Source: Phlebotomus papatasi (taxonomy: Eukaryota > Arthropoda > Insecta > Diptera > Psychodidae). Taken from it: a stretch of DNA of 64,000 bases. The stretch is from positions 83,152,712-83,216,711 of the forward strand of contig NC_077224.1 in NCBI RefSeq assembly GCF_024763615.1. Direction: 5' to 3'. Below the pieces are notes generated by a model. The model was given only the letters and a program-made list of their open reading frames with translations. It was not told the origin of the DNA and ran no database searches. The position numbers were made by a program, and so were the translations under genes. Position 1 is the stretch's first letter, and every line of letters begins with the position of its first letter. Positions 1 to 11,533 of this stretch are shown piece after piece.

Positions 1-1875
1 ATAAAACGCCGTGGACGTCCGAGGGTGAACAATGAGGTTTGTGGGGTGAATCTCAATGATATGGATTTGGACTATACACCAAATGGTCGGGGATACTTTG
101 AGTGTAGGGTTTGTGGGAAGGAATTCAAGAGTCGTCAAGGATTGCCGTATCATATGGCATTGCATATGAAAAATCGGATTTTCCGATGTTTGCAGTGCAA
201 TTTAAGCTTCAGGAATCTCAATAGGTTCCAATTTCACAATCTTCTGACGCACACTGAGGGTAAGGGGGAGGAGGAGGGTGCTAGGAGACCGGAAGAAATA
301 AAGGTGGAGGGTGAGGAGAGGAAAAGAGGTCGTCCGAGGAAATTTCCGATTTTTATAAAGGATGCCAGGGAAGAAGAGGTTAAGATTAAGAAGGAACCTG
401 GGATTGAGGGTGATGAAGTTAGGGCGAAAGAAAAGCCAAATGATGGGGAATCGTCGAAGGTGTTGATAAAGAGGCTTCCGGATTTGGAGGATGGATCGCA
501 GCAGTTTCAGTGTGTTCTGTGTCAGAGGATCTTCCGTAGTGTTCAAGCTAGTACGTATCATGTGATGGTGCATACGGGAGAGAAACCCTTCCGGTGCCAC
601 ACATGCAACTATGGCTTCCGCTCTCAGGCTAATTTGAGAAAGCATCAATGTGGAGTGTTTAGGCCACGTCCGGGTCGAAGGTCCAGGTATGATGTTCAGG
701 GTGAATTTGTTGGGGATTCCTTTCAAAGTCAATTGGTGGCATGGAAGACCCTAGCTGATATGGTTCATTTGAAGTGCAAAAAATGCGATCAGGGATTCAA
801 GAGTAGGCCAGCTCTTATGTATCACTGTATGATCCACACAGGGGAAAAGCCCTATAAGTGTCTGATTTGCGATAAACGCTTCCGTTCAATGACTAACCTC
901 AATCTGCATCAGAAATACCATGAGAGAGATGGACATTTAGACAGGCAGACTTACATGGCGGCCAAGGGGCTGCTGAAGACTGAAAAGGAAGATGGTCAAA
1001 CGGTGGAAGGGGAAGAAAACAGCGACACTGTGCAACTAGATACGATTCCTGAGTGTACAATTTGCAAGAAAACCTTCCGAACAGTTGGGTATATGCGTCA
1101 GCATCAGCGTAGGGCACACAGGATGCGCTTCCAGAATGACAAAACGCCACCGTATACGGTAGATGGAGAGGAGGAATTTGATTTGCCAGAAGTAAAGCTT
1201 GAATTTGTCGATGGGGGCTACAAGTGTTCCGAATGCGACAAGATTTTCCCCACAAAAGGAGGTTATGTCTATCATTCTTATACTCACAGCGGTGCTCGAC
1301 CGTACAAGTGTCGAAGGTGCTCGGCTGAGTATCGTTCGAGTGGAAATCTCAAGTATCACGAGAAGACTGTCCATAAGATCGTCAATTGCGGTGGAAGGAG
1401 AGCTAGACGCCGCCGGAGGCACATGAGGACACCCAATAATCCAGATGGCGACCTCAAACTTTTCCTATCGCGAATTGATGGTATGCAATTCAAGATAAAT
1501 AAGCCGCAAGAGGGCATACCGTCGCCGTCAGCAAAAACTCCCCAAGATGGCGCTGCAGACGATCAAAATAGCTCCGAAATGACAGAAAATGCTTCGCAGC
1601 CAGGGAATGTCTTTGAAGATGACACAGGTGGTAAAAGTAGCCCTGAATTGAATCTGCCAAAATTGTCCTATGACATTTTGGATCCCATGCCCCTAAGAGA
1701 TATTCCCGATCCGGCAATTTCCGAGGTGATTGCTCTGGATGATTTTACAGAGGCACCAGAACTCGAAACCCTGACTAGCAATTTTGAAGATGAAGCGGAT
1801 TTTAATCCACTGCCGGAGGTCTGCAATCAAAGGGCAGCTGAACTGGAGGAACTCACGGAGAATCTCGATCAGTGA
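1..1875 (+). CDS. C2H2 zinc-finger protein with AT-hooks, 5'-truncated by the window edge
   Basis: The frame is open from base 1 to the TGA at 1873-1875 (624 codons in view) and no in-frame ATG precedes the fingers, so the start lies outside the window. The first codons read IKRRGRPR and a second basic patch reads KRGRPRKF near residue 110; both are AT-hook-like. Nine finger units follow in groups: near residues 35, 60, 169, 197, 257, 285, 350, 407 and 435. Most are C-x2-C-x12-H-x3/4-H with HTGEKP-type linkers; the fourth ends HQC instead of H-x3-H and may be degenerate. The tail (about 480-624) is acidic and Ser/Pro-rich, like an activation or interaction region. A nuclear DNA-binding regulator is inferred from these domains; the target and orthologue are unknown. 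No ZAD is visible, but the N terminus is missing. Confidence 0.9.
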   Translation: MKRRGRPRVNNEVCGVNLNDMDLDYTPNGRGYFECRVCGKEFKSRQGLPYHMALHMKNRIFRCLQCNLSFRNLNRFQFHNLLTHTEGKGEEEGARRPEEIKVEGEERKRGRPRKFPIFIKDAREEEVKIKKEPGIEGDEVRAKEKPNDGESSKVLIKRLPDLEDGSQQFQCVLCQRIFRSVQASTYHVMVHTGEKPFRCHTCNYGFRSQANLRKHQCGVFRPRPGRRSRYDVQGEFVGDSFQSQLVAWKTLADMVHLKCKKCDQGFKSRPALMYHCMIHTGEKPYKCLICDKRFRSMTNLNLHQKYHERDGHLDRQTYMAAKGLLKTEKEDGQTVEGEENSDTVQLDTIPECTICKKTFRTVGYMRQHQRRAHRMRFQNDKTPPYTVDGEEEFDLPEVKLEFVDGGYKCSECDKIFPTKGGYVYHSYTHSGARPYKCRRCSAEYRSSGNLKYHEKTVHKIVNCGGRRARRRRRHMRTPNNPDGDLKLFLSRIDGMQFKINKPQEGIPSPSAKTPQDGAADDQNSSEMTENASQPGNVFEDDTGGKSSPELNLPKLSYDILDPMPLRDIPDPAISEVIALDDFTEAPELETLTSNFEDEADFNPLPEVCNQRAAELEELTENLDQ

Positions 1876-1933
1876 GAGATGCGAAAGCAGAGCTCCCAAT
1901 GTATATAATTTCTTATAGTGACAATATTATGGG

Positions 1934-1939
1934 AATAAA
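1934..1939 (+). other. Polyadenylation signal AATAAA of the zinc-finger gene
   Basis: A canonical AATAAA lies 59 bases after the stop codon in AT-rich DNA. It fits a short 3' UTR. Confidence 0.6.
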
Positions 1940-2329
1940 ATAAAATCTTTACAGAATAAAAAAAACTACAATTTATAAATTATGAGCATGCATGAAGAAC
2001 ATTTTATAATCTTTTATCATAACATCTCTAAAACAGAAATTATATTGCAGAGATTATTGTATGTGTATACCCTTTCTTTAGAGAGTATTTTGAAATAAAA
2101 AATTAGATACCGCAATTTTAAATGCCTTTTTCCCTTTTTTTTTGATGAGTTAGAAATATTTTAATACTTTTTTACTCATCGTAACTAGAATCTACCAACA
2201 GATGGCGTCGTACCTTGAATAGAACCCATCGACTCATCGAAAATTTTATCGGCATCGCATCGATTTTTCGATTTAATTTTGCTGGACTTTAATGGGTTTT
2301 ATCGAAGAACTGTTGACAGGAAAGTTATT
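1940..2329. other. AT-rich intergenic spacer
   Basis: No gene is visible. A short stretch with ATCG/CGAT words near 2180-2270 leads into the LINE remnant. Confidence 0.5.
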
Positions 2330-3560
2330 ATTATTATTATTGGCAAATCGGCAGGTATTGACGGCCTGTTCGCTGAACAATTAAAAAACTTTGAACCCGT
2401 CACTGTTGACTGGATCCTCAGACTTTTTAACTATTCCTTGTGTCATCGCAAAATTCCGAAAGAGTGGCGGAAAGCCCATGTGGTGGCAAACCCGAAACCC
2501 GGAAAGGAGATCAATGATCCGGGAAGTTATCGCCCTATCTTTCTCTTAGGTCACCTTTTCAAAGTGTTTCAAAGTATGCTGCTGCGAAGGCTTGCACCCG
2601 CCGTAGAGGATAAGCTGATCAGAGAGCAAACTAGATACCGCTTAGGGAAATCCAGGTCTGGTCAAGTACTGAACCTCACTCAATACATCGAGGAAGGCAA
2701 AATCACAGGTGTTGCCTTCGTTGATCTCTCGGCAGCCTTTGACACAGTAAACCACAGAATTCACCTTTCCAAGATCTACAATCTTACAAATGACTACGGC
2801 CTCGCAAGGATGATTGGGGTTCTCTTAGAGAATTACAGATTCTTTGTTGAGTTCCGTGGTCGGAAAAGAAGATGGAGACTGCAAAAAATGGGCTACCGCA
2901 AGGTAGTGTTCTAGCTCCCACCTTGTTTAATATTGACACAGATGATCAGCCACTGCCGTCTCCATCCAAGGCCTTCTTGTACACGGATGACTTGGCTCTA
3001 GCTGTTAAGGCAAACACGTTTCAAGACGTGGAGACTCAGCTTGACACTTAATTTGTGGAATTTTGTAAATACTACAAGGAGAACCAACTAATGCCAAATC
3101 CCTCTAAAACAAAGGTAAGTTGTTTTCATCTACGTCACAAGTGGATCAAGACTCGCTTGAATGTAAGATGGGAAGGAGATTCTCTGAAGCACAATTTCAC
3201 GCCCAATTATCTTGGTGTCACTCTCGATAGAACTCTCACATACAAAACCCACTGCAGTAATGTTAAAAACAAGAAATAACTTACTGCGAAAACTTGTTAA
3301 CGCTCAGTGGGGAACTCAGCCGAAACTGATGCGTACGTCTGCTCTTGCGCTATCATTTTCTGTAGCTGAGTACGCAGCTGAAGTATGGGAGAGGTCTGCG
3401 CACGCCAAACAAGTTGACGATACCGCCCGTATACTAACAGGGTGCCTAAAAGGCACTGCGGTGGACAAACTCTATCCCTTAGCTTAGCAGGAATTGCTCC
3501 ACCACGGGTGAGAAGACAAACACAGCGAACAGACTAGGCTTTTGCTCTTTCCATCGATTT
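2330..3560 (+). pseudogene. Jockey-like non-LTR retrotransposon reverse transcriptase, broken
   Basis: The translation shows RT blocks in the right order but in different frames: KSAGIDG, then PGSYRPIFLLGHLFK (SYRPI/SLL-type block), AFVDLSAAFDTVNH with the catalytic Asp, GLPQGSVLAPTLFN, and YTDDLAL, the YADD-type catalytic pair. These are followed by YLGVTLDRTLTYKTH and a C-terminal block starting NLLRKLVNAQWG. The frame breaks at about 2900, again near 3050 (stop TAA) and near 3270. The 5' end, endonuclease and ORF1 are missing. This is a 5'-truncated, inactive LINE. A related piece lies on the minus strand near 10180-10405 in the Cdk1 intron. Confidence 0.85.
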
Positions 3561-3960
3561 TCAAAGAAGCAATTGAGAAGTGAATATGACACCTTCATTG
3601 CTTTCGATTAGATCACTCACTGAGAACAGCGCCATCTAGTGTAAGTAAAATTTCCACGGCGGGAAATATTTTCAGTTACTAAAAACAATGTAGTTCACAT
3701 TATTCGCATGTATGTATTTTATACTAAACTTTAATTTCACTAATGCCTAGACTCATTTTAAATATATTTCAAAAGTTTTCACAAGAATTTTATGAGTAAA
3801 AATTCTTTTGTTTTGATTTTTCCGGGCCAGCTGATTTCGATGGTGGTCGATGAAATTTCGAACAGTGAATTTAAATAGAGAATGTTAACGGACTATGTGA
3901 TATGGAACTCGCCAGTTAAATCAACATTTGTCGTAACTTCATTTTTGCGATTTTGGAATA

Positions 3961-5120
3961 TAGGGGAAACTGGGGTACCACCAAACACTTTTGAAAGATG
4001 CGATTTTGACTGAATTTCCTAGGAAAACTGTGAATTTTAGAAAAATGTTGCTTACCAAATGTAATAGCCTTAGGTATAGGCTGCATATTAATGTATACAA
4101 GGATGATATGAAGCAATTCAATTTTCTGTGAAAAGGAAAATTGTGTCACCATGCATTTTTCGTTTTTTTTTCCAACCACCCGGGGTACCACCAAACACTT
4201 TCTGGGGCACCAAAAAATACCTCATTTTCTCACCCATTGAAGTTATTTTGGGCATTCACCACAACTCTTAATTAAAAGAAGGTATTGAAAATGTAAATAA
4301 TTCTCAAAAAAGCACTACAAAATTTAGAATGAGTGACTAAAATAGCAAAAATCTAAAGCACTGCACACCGAACATATTTTTCAATGGATTTTTCATCATT
4401 TTAACAACATTCGACTTCTGACTGAAAAGCAGCGTCACTAAAATCATGGCAAACATTTTACCTAAAATTCAAATTTTGCGCGCTCTTCTGATTATTTTAG
4501 TGATAAAATTGAGAAATCATTCGTCAATCCTTTATTAAAATCATTTAAAAATCATTTAATGCAAAATTAGGTTCTTGAAACTATATTTCTCCTGAGTCTT
4601 GAATGAAAATCCCATGAATGGATATAAATTTCAGAAATCGAACAAAAAGGGAGATGAAGAGTAAGAAAGATAAGAGGAAAAATTTTGCCATTCAAGCAAC
4701 GCTCGCGACATCTGCAATTGTGAGAAATTTGCCTGTTTTGTTGGTGCAACAAAAATTTGTTTTGTGATGGATTTTATATTCTTTTAAAAAAATGTGAACA
4801 TTCATTTCTTTAATAGATACATAAATATTATCCCAAAACATGTAGGGAAGTACTGGTGTAGTGAAATTTTACTTAACTTGTTTCATTTTCATTTTCCAGG
4901 TCGATATATAAATGACTAAAATTATCAAAATCTCACAATTTTACGGAAAATTATTTTTATTTTTAAAGTACGTGAACTATTTTGAAAATTCTTTTTCTGG
5001 ACAAGCATCCCTATAGTATCTATGATTTCATATAGGTCTTGCCCTCTGAGGTGTAATACCTATTTAAAAAATCACAGTGTTTGGTGGTACCCCTGTTTGG
5101 TGGTGACCCAGTTTCCCCTA
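3961..5120. mobile_element. 1.16-kb non-autonomous TIR element, TAGGGGAAACTGGGG ends
   Basis: The left end reads TAGGGGAAACTGGGGTACCA and the right end, reverse-complemented, reads TAGGGGAAACTGGGTCACCA. Both ends are flanked by TA. The word ACCACCAAACA recurs at 3976, at about 4187 and (inverted) twice at 5078-5105, so subterminal repeats surround the termini. There is no transposase frame. The ends resemble Tc1/mariner-type MITEs with a TA target site; the family assignment is an inference. A solo left end of the same family occurs near 34578. Confidence 0.75.
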
Positions 5121-5159
5121 TACATATTTAGAATCGGCGTAATTTTGTTTATTAAAAAT

Positions 5160-6055
5160 TGGGTGGAGTAAGTACTTTTGGCCACTTTAAGGTTTCATGT
5201 GCTTGTAATTTTTATAATCTTTATTTAAATAAAATGAAATTTTGTACAAAGATACTTTAAAGCCGTTTCTTCCTATTAATCCAAGAGAATTCCCAATTTT
5301 TTTTTTGGATATTTTAGTGAAAAATGCATTTTATGCAACTATGCATGTTTCAATTTTTGGCCACTTGTAAGTACTTTTGGCCACTTGTTTCCAATAGAAT
5401 TTTAATAAAATAACAGAAGAAATTCCTCTCGAAAACTTTCACAAATACACAGCACAAGTCCTTTTCTTATTTAACACCAATTTTATGTGATTATTGGAGT
5501 ATTTTAAACGAGTTTTTGCACATTTTCTATTTTATGTAAAAATCAGTCAAAAGTCATGATTGTTTTTACTGATATCAGCGAGGTGCGCCACGTGGAAAAA
5601 GTATGGGAAAATGAATGGCCAAAAGTACTTACACAGCGAAAAAAAGTTAGATCTTTTAGCCACATCCGATTTTCATTTAATTTGTTAGAAAATCTTATTA
5701 AGGATGATATCACAATAAAATTTAGTTAATTAAGAGATGGACTTTCATTGAATAACATCAAATATTTTCTTAAAAAAGATGAAATAATGCAAAACAATTT
5801 CTCTTAGCATTAACAAGTTTCTTAAGAATCCCATGTTTTTTTAGTGATTGTTTACCTTGTCGAGAATCTCTTTCAATAACTTAGAATTAATCAAGTCGAT
5901 ACAAAATGAAATATGGTTTTCTGATTCGTTAGATTAGAGGTCACGAAATAAGACCCATTTTCCTTTTCTAAATAAACTCATAATTGCCTTACAATGTGAT
6001 TTTACTTTAGGTGGCCAAAAGTGCTTACATGGCCAAAAGGGCTGACTCTACCCTA
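5160..6055. mobile_element. 0.9-kb non-autonomous TIR element with CTTTTGGCCA repeats
   Basis: The left end TGGGTGGAGTAAGTACTTTT matches the reverse complement of the right end, TAGGGTAGAGTCAGCCCTTT. The word AAGTACTTTTGGCCACTT recurs about 5370-5387 and, inverted, near 5620 and 6012. No coding capacity is seen. It lies 40 bases from the previous element and shares its general design: TAGGG end plus a family word repeated inside. Confidence 0.65.
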
Positions 6056-6732
6056 GGAGGCCGTCACCGTCACGACCTTTTCGAACTCCGTTGAACCAAA
6101 TAAAAATCAAATTAAGATTGTTCAGGTAGCGTTTTGACCGTTTTGACCATTGACGTACAAGTTTCATTTGACGCTTGTTCGGTTTCAAACGGTTCTTGCA
6201 CACTTCTTTTCCAAATTGAGTGAAAGTAATTTTTAGAACGGTTTTTCTAGAAATTTATTTATTTATACAAAGGAATTTGATGATATCATTTTATCGTTCC
6301 TTATATTTACAAATTAGAGCAAAGAAAAATTTTGTAATGGAAAATGTAGCTAATTGCCCTGCATTCCCCTAAAGTCGAACGTTATTTTTACAAATTTCAA
6401 AAAAGCTTGCATGAAAGCAAGGTCGCCTGGATAATCCGGGAAGGCAGTTGTCATTTTATCTGAAAGGGAAGCCAAAAACGATATTTTCAAACGCGCCAAC
6501 TGTTGTGGCTTTTCCACGGGAATTTCTACTAATAATACTAATTTCACTAACTTATTAGGTAAGTAAGGTTGCTATCCACTTGCTAAAAGCACAAATGCAG
6601 GATATCTTGGAGAAATAGCTGAGAAATCTGCATTTATTCTGGGCGGAATCGACTGTTTTCCAACCTAACCAAAGATCGAGCAATCAATCTGAATTTTCTT
6701 TATTTTTCTGCAGTTGCAGGTAGCCTGACGAC
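6056..6732 (+). promoter_or_regulatory. Cdk1 upstream region with probable 5' UTR intron
   Basis: This is the only non-repeat DNA between the transposons and the Cdk1 start codon, so the promoter should lie here. A good donor (TTAG|GTAAGTAAGG at 6559) and an acceptor (TTTTTCTGCAG ending 6713, or TTGCAG ending 6719) suggest a small intron of about 155-161 bp in the 5' UTR. No TATA box stands out. Splicing is predicted by eye only. Confidence 0.45.
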
Positions 6733-9700
6733 ATGGAGGACTTCCAGAGGATAGAGAAGATTGGCGAAGGAACGTACGGAGTGGTGTACAAAGGGAGGAA
6801 CAAGACAACTGGAGAAATTGTGGCTATGAAGAAGATCCGGCTGGAGATGGAAGATGAGGGAATTCCTTCGACGGCAATCAGGGAAATTTCTTTGCTGAAG
6901 GAGCTTAAGCATCCCAACATTGTCACACTCCAGGATGTCCTGATGGAGGATCAGCGATTGTACCTGATCTTTGAGTTTCTGTCGATGGATCTCAAGAAAT
7001 ACATGGACTCTGTGCCGGACAATAAAATGCTGGATGATGAACTCGTAAGGAGTTACTTGTACCAAATCACCGATGCCATCCTCTACTGCCACCGTCGTCG
7101 GATTCTCCATCGGGATCTCAAGCCCCAGAATCTCCTCATCAACAAGAATGGCATCATTAAGATTGCAGACTTTGGTCTGGGCAGATCTGTTGGCATTCCC
7201 GTGCGTCTGTACACCCATGAAATTGTCACACTGTGGTACAGAGCCCCTGAAATCCTGCTGGGATCCAAGAGATACTCATGCCCCGTGGATATCTGGTCGA
7301 TAGGATGCATTTTTGCCGAAATGGCCACCAGGAAGCCACTGTTCCAGGGAGATTCAGAGATTGATCAACTCTTCCGCATGTTCCGCGTCCTCCAGACACC
7401 AACTGAAGAGATTTGGCCAGGAGTTACTTCCCTTCCCGACTACAAAGCAACATTCCCATGTTGGACACAGAATCAACTGGCAAATCAGGTAAGTTGCAAT
7501 CCTTCCCATTTTACGCGAATCCGATTGGGCTAAAACATTCCAAAAGTGTGTTTTTTAACTCCCCTGTCAATCAGAAAGTGAAATTGTAAAGAATCTCAGC
7601 TAAAACTTAAGCCCTACCTTGACAAAAATTACTTATTGGTTCATTACCGGTTCACAACCGATTTGAACCGATTTATAAATCACTCAAAACATAGCCCAAA
7701 ATACACCTCAGGAATAATATAATTGAATTTTGAATAAAAATTAGTTATCGATCATGAACCGATTCAGAACCGATTGGACTAGGTTCAGACTTGTCAGAAA
7801 TTCCAAGACCTTTCCAACGAGTCTAAACATGACCCATTCGGTTGAGAAATACGCTCTTTAGAACCTTTTTAACCTTTGACCTTGAAGAAAACCGTTTTTA
7901 GGAGTGATTCAACGGTATTTTAGTATAAGGATGAATCTCTACGTGCTCTTCTAAAACATATCCAAAAATGAAAAAAAAGATCGCACGACGCGCTTTCGAG
8001 CAATTCCAAAGCCAGTGATAAGCCTAGATCAGCAAAGGTGCGATTTCTTCATGGCAAATTTGGATTGTGGCAAACTCGAACGGTATTTATACATAAATAA
8101 TGCAAATTTCGTTTAATAATTCTTAAATTGTATGAAACATATTATCGTTATTAATAAGGAAAATTGGATAAGAAATGAATAAAAATGCCTAAAAAACTTT
8201 AAACTTTACGTCCGTTTAGAGCCTCTATCAGCGACCCGTGAGAATCCGCAAAGATATTAATTACCGGTAGCGTACCTAAGGGGGTGCGTGAGGGGCGATC
8301 CGCCCAGGGCGCGAGCCTCCAGGGGCGCCGATGTTCCTTTTTTTTTTAGACAACTGAACCCTGACTTTATAATTGCCATGTTGAAGTGAAAAAGATTTTA
8401 ACAAAATAGAATCCGAGTCTTTCTGGAGTGCCCCTCTAGTTCTTAAAATGCCTTTTGTCCTTATCTATCAAAATTTCGCGTTGAAGAAAAAGCTTTTTTA
8501 ATTTCCTCACTTTCTAGGGCGTACAATTGTTCTAAAGGCTTTCTTGGCGCCCATGAAGCTCTAAAAAAGCATTTTGCTCTTATATTTTTGCGAGATTTCG
8601 TGTTGAAATAAAAAGGGACACTTTAAATTCCTTCAGGTGCTTTTTGGTGGCGCCTAATTTGTTACAGAGCTTTCTTGGCGCTCCTCTTGGCTCCTGAAAC
8701 GCATTTTGTCCTTATATTCTTTCAAGATTTCGAGTTGAAATTTAAAAAAAAATACTTCAAAATATTAAATTAAAATTGTTCTGAAAATACGCATAGCTGA
8801 AGTATAAGATGGTTCAAATTGTGTATAAAACTCGTACAGTAGACTCTCACTCAATCGGCTCTTTTTCAATCGGGCGACAAATTTTGTTGACAATTTTCAC
8901 GTTTAATTATGAAGGTAATTTGCTCAAATTCGCTATAGTTCTTCCTATTTTATCGTGATTCTTTATAATTGAGCACTTTCTGTGGAATTCACAAAGGATT
9001 TCACGCTCAATTCTATCGCTAAACCGGATGACATTTCGCCCCATATTCCCGATTGAGAGAGAGTCTACTGTATGTAGTCCTTCAGAGAGTGAAGTCCTGT
9101 ATGCGATCAGTAAATTGAAGGATGGAAAGGCTGCAGGAATTGACGAAATACGTCCCAAAATGCTGAAACTCATGGGTTCAGCGATTCTTTACACCCAAAA
9201 TTCAATTCACTATCGAATTTTCACGCATTCCGAGTTGCAAGCACCCCGAATTGCACACATTTCGAGGTCATCTGTAAAGAATCTCAGCTACCATAAGTTT
9301 ATCTGGGCTTTTTTTGTCTCTAATAATAACGAAATTGTTAATAAATTGCTAGATTATTTCTCTAATGTTTTCCAAATGGTCGAGTTAGTGTTTTTTTTTA
9401 ATAGTTGCACATACTATCTTCGTGTAATTTGAACAATTTTTAGAAATAAGATAACTATAATTCAGAACTTTCTAAAATACCAGCGAAAATTTTTTAAGCA
9501 AAACCCTCTTAGCATTAGAAAGTACAACGACTTATACGTAATATTTTTCATTAGAGTGAAAATTAACATTCATGGATTTTGTCAGAAAAATTCCTTAAAT
9601 TTTCAGCTATTTTTGTCCCTATCGTCCGTATAGGTACGAAAAATACTGAATTTAGGCAATGTTGTGTATAAAATTCGCTCAGCTTAAACATAAAATGGTT

Positions 9701-11303
9701 AAATTGTGCATAAAACTCTCACTGCTTAAGCATAAAATGGTTAATCATTTTGCTGAAGCATTAAACGGCTAGTTAAACAGTCTTTGCTTCAGCAGTGCGT
9801 GTTTTAGCAAAATCTTTACCATTTTATGCTTAAGCTGTGCGAGTATTATTCACAATCTTAACCATTTTATACTAAAGTTGTGTAGGATTTGCCCACAATT
9901 TACATTTTTTTAAGCAGAAGCTATACGGTTTTAGTGCACAATTTTGACCGTTTCATATTAAAGGAGAAGAAGATTTATACAGACTCTACACGGTTTCTGC
10001 TGAGGTAGTGTGGGATTTATGCACAATTTCGACTGTTTTATTTTGCAATCTATACCACATTTTCTGGTTGATTCTGGAAAATTTTTAAATCAATCTGAAA
10101 ATTTCTAAAATAAGATATTCTATTTATAAAATCATATTTGAAAAAAAAACTGAATCTCTGACTGAGAATGATATATTTTGAGGTTCAAAAATTTACCGGT
10201 GCTGGATTTTCCAGAGCGGTACCCAGCTTGCTTTCCGATCAGCTTGTGCTCTACGGCAGGTGCAATCCTTTTCAACAGCATACTTTCAAACATTTTAAAG
10301 AAATGGCACAAAAGAGAAATCGGGCGTTAGCTCCTCGGATCGTTGACATCTCTTCCGGACTTTGGAATTGCCACCACATGAGCTTTTCGCCACTCACTCG
10401 GTATTTTGCGATGATACAAAATGATACCCTTTTGAAGAGTAAATTTTCTATTTAATTGTGTCTATGCAAAGTTTGGTAGTCTGGGAGGGTTACAACAGAG
10501 AATGTTTACCTGAGCTACCTCGAACGCATAAATGAGAGAAAATGAAAGAAAGAGGTGAGGGAAAAACGTCTCTAAATAATGCTTATTTAGAAGGGGTCAT
10601 CGAAGATCAGGAGTTGATATCTCTTACAGTTTGCTCTGTAGTTCCGTAAAAAATAGAAAAGAGGATTACATACTGTTCTCTCTTTAGGTTCGAACTTCGA
10701 ACAGTAAAAGGTTGAAAAATCCAGTAGGGGAATTCTGTAATATTATGACAATGTCATATGACAAATTCGATGTTTTTCTATGTTGTAAATTCGAAAGAAC
10801 TAGTCGTAAAGCCGATATATATCAGTTTCTAAAAGATTCAAAGAGCTCCTTGCAATGGACGTTTGACGCTCATTGGGATTTTATGTGGTCCTGCTCCTGA
10901 GCTTTACCACGAAAAGTCATATGACATTGTCATAACGTTAGAGAATTCCCCTTGGATCGTTCATAAACTTCTGAAATTTTCCTACTATTCCAGGCAGTAA
11001 AAAATTTACGGTTTCCGTTTTAATTGTCTACTTTACTGACAATTTTTACCAAAATACTGCTCAATAGTCTTGGCGTTATCGTTAAGAATCCTCGTTGAGA
11101 ATGTCACGAATCATAAGCTGAAATAAGCTTATTTTTCGTCCTTATTTTTCTTGGTGCATTAGGTGAAGAATATCAGCGACAGTGGCTTGGATCTGCTACA
11201 ACAAATGCTGACCTACAATCCAATTAATAGGATTTCAGCTGCGAAGATCATACAACATGACTACTTCAAGAACTACACTGCTCAACTCTGTCCCATCGAG
11301 TAG
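6733..11303 (+). CDS. Cdk1: Cyclin-dependent kinase 1 (Cdc2), two coding exons
   Basis: Coding exons are 6733-7488 and 11163-11303 (phase 0; donor CAG|GTAAGT, acceptor CATTAG|GTG), giving 298 residues, the usual Cdk1 length. Key sites fall at the canonical numbers: G-loop GEGTYG at 11-16 with the inhibitory-phosphorylation residues T14 and Y15, ATP lysine K33, the cyclin-binding helix PSTAIRE at 45-51, HRDLKPQN at 126-133 with catalytic D128, DFG at 146-148, and activating T161 in LYTHEIVTLWYRAPE. The PSTAIRE helix, FPCW and the overall length identify Cdk1 rather than Cdk2 or Cdk5. The protein is the mitotic serine/threonine kinase that pairs with cyclins A and B. The sequence GRSVGIPVR has V153 where many Cdk1 proteins have F. 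The 3.7-kb intron is packed with transposon debris. The gene converges on ACSF2-like copy A. Confidence 0.97.
7610..7900. repeat. Dispersed ACCGGTT/GACCTTTCCAACGAG repeat
   Basis: The segment with TTACCGGTTCA, AACCGATT and CCAAGACCTTTCCAACGAG is shared with a threefold array at 53400-53990 and weaker copies near 35540-35630 and 40690-40810. It lies in the Cdk1 intron. No termini were defined. Confidence 0.55.
8419..8770. repeat. 121-bp tandem repeat, three degenerate copies
   Basis: Units begin at about 8419, 8540 and 8661 with TTTCTTGGCGCCC-like text and contain GCATTTTGTCCTTATAT, then AAGATTTCGAGTTGAAA. The spacing is 121 bp in both steps. GC-rich DNA at 8275-8330 (GGGGCGATCCGCCC) precedes it and may be the end of the same unknown element. 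Confidence 0.6.
8837..9070. mobile_element. 234-bp MITE with CAGTAGACTCTC ends (pogo/Tigger-like), copy 1
   Basis: Both ends read CAGTAGACTCTCnCTCAATCG toward the inside and the copy is flanked by TA. A near-identical copy in the opposite orientation lies at 13220-13451 in the ACSF2-A intron. CAGT-type ends with TA duplication fit the pogo/Tigger branch of Tc1/mariner; this is an inference from ends alone. Confidence 0.8.
9080..9178 (+). pseudogene. LINE reverse transcriptase fragment
   Basis: Translation gives SESEVLYAISKLKDGKAAGI, then DEIRPKMLKLMG, typical of the N-terminal RT region (EV..AI..LK.GKA.G.D.I). It is cut off on the left by the MITE at 8837-9070 and on the right by the small TIR element at 9179. 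Confidence 0.7.
9179..9288. mobile_element. About 110-bp short TIR element
   Basis: CAGCGATTCTTTACA at the left pairs with CTGTAAAGAATCTCAGC at the right. Its inner words (CGAGTTGCAAGC, ATTGCACACATTTCG) resemble the left end of the large element at 25244-27030, which also begins with GTGAGATTCTTAAC. It interrupts the LINE fragment. Confidence 0.45.
9655..9900. repeat. Foldback of 50-bp subunits (CATAAAATGGTTAA)
   Basis: Direct units of about 50 bp (AAGCATAAAATGGTTAA, then TTGTGCATAAAACTC) run to about 9770 and then reappear inverted (TTACCATTTTATGCTTAAGC). A further unit sits at 8785-8835 just left of the MITE at 8837, so that MITE probably landed in the same repeat. Confidence 0.55.
10172..10405 (-). 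pseudogene. Antisense Jockey-like LINE fragment
   Basis: The minus strand encodes EWRKAHVVAIPKSGRDVNDP, then a broken RPISLLCHFFKMFESM and LLKRIAPAVEHKLIGKQAGY. These match the same segment of the LINE at 2330-3560. One stop interrupts the SYRPI block. The open frame on the plus strand here is only its shadow. Confidence 0.75.
10726..10952. mobile_element. 227-bp MITE with AGGGGAATTCT ends
   Basis: The left end AGGGGAATTCTGTAATATTA and the right end, inverted, AGGGGAATTCTCTAACGTTA continue with the same ATGACAATGTCATATGAC word, giving an inverted repeat of nearly 40 bp. No clear target duplication was seen. It lies in the Cdk1 intron close to the last exon. Confidence 0.75.
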
Positions 11304-11505
11304 GCTGATGCCCCAGCCCACAGCTCAAAGTAAGCAGAATTGAGTACATAAATTTATCAAAATATCAATAAGACATGACTTTTCCATGATTTTTTTAACG
11401 CGTTAATGAATTAATCTATCGATATTTTGTAGAGAAATTAGTGTTAAGAATCTCCTTCCCCCCAAACGAGAGTGAATTTCAAGTGAATTTATTCATCTTT
11501 TTTTG

Positions 11506-11511
11506 TTTATT
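11506..11511 (-). other. Polyadenylation signal of ACSF2-like copy A
   Basis: TTTATT on the plus strand gives AATAAA on the minus strand 23 bases after the copy A stop; a second one lies at 11488-11493. The Cdk1 and copy A 3' UTRs must overlap or nearly meet in this 230-bp gap. Confidence 0.55.
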
Positions 11512-11533
11512 AAAGGAATACCCCCAAAAAATA

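Noticed and set aside
10168..10455. Plus-strand open frame of 95 residues in the Cdk1 intron
   Set aside because: It is the antisense shadow of a LINE reverse transcriptase fragment.
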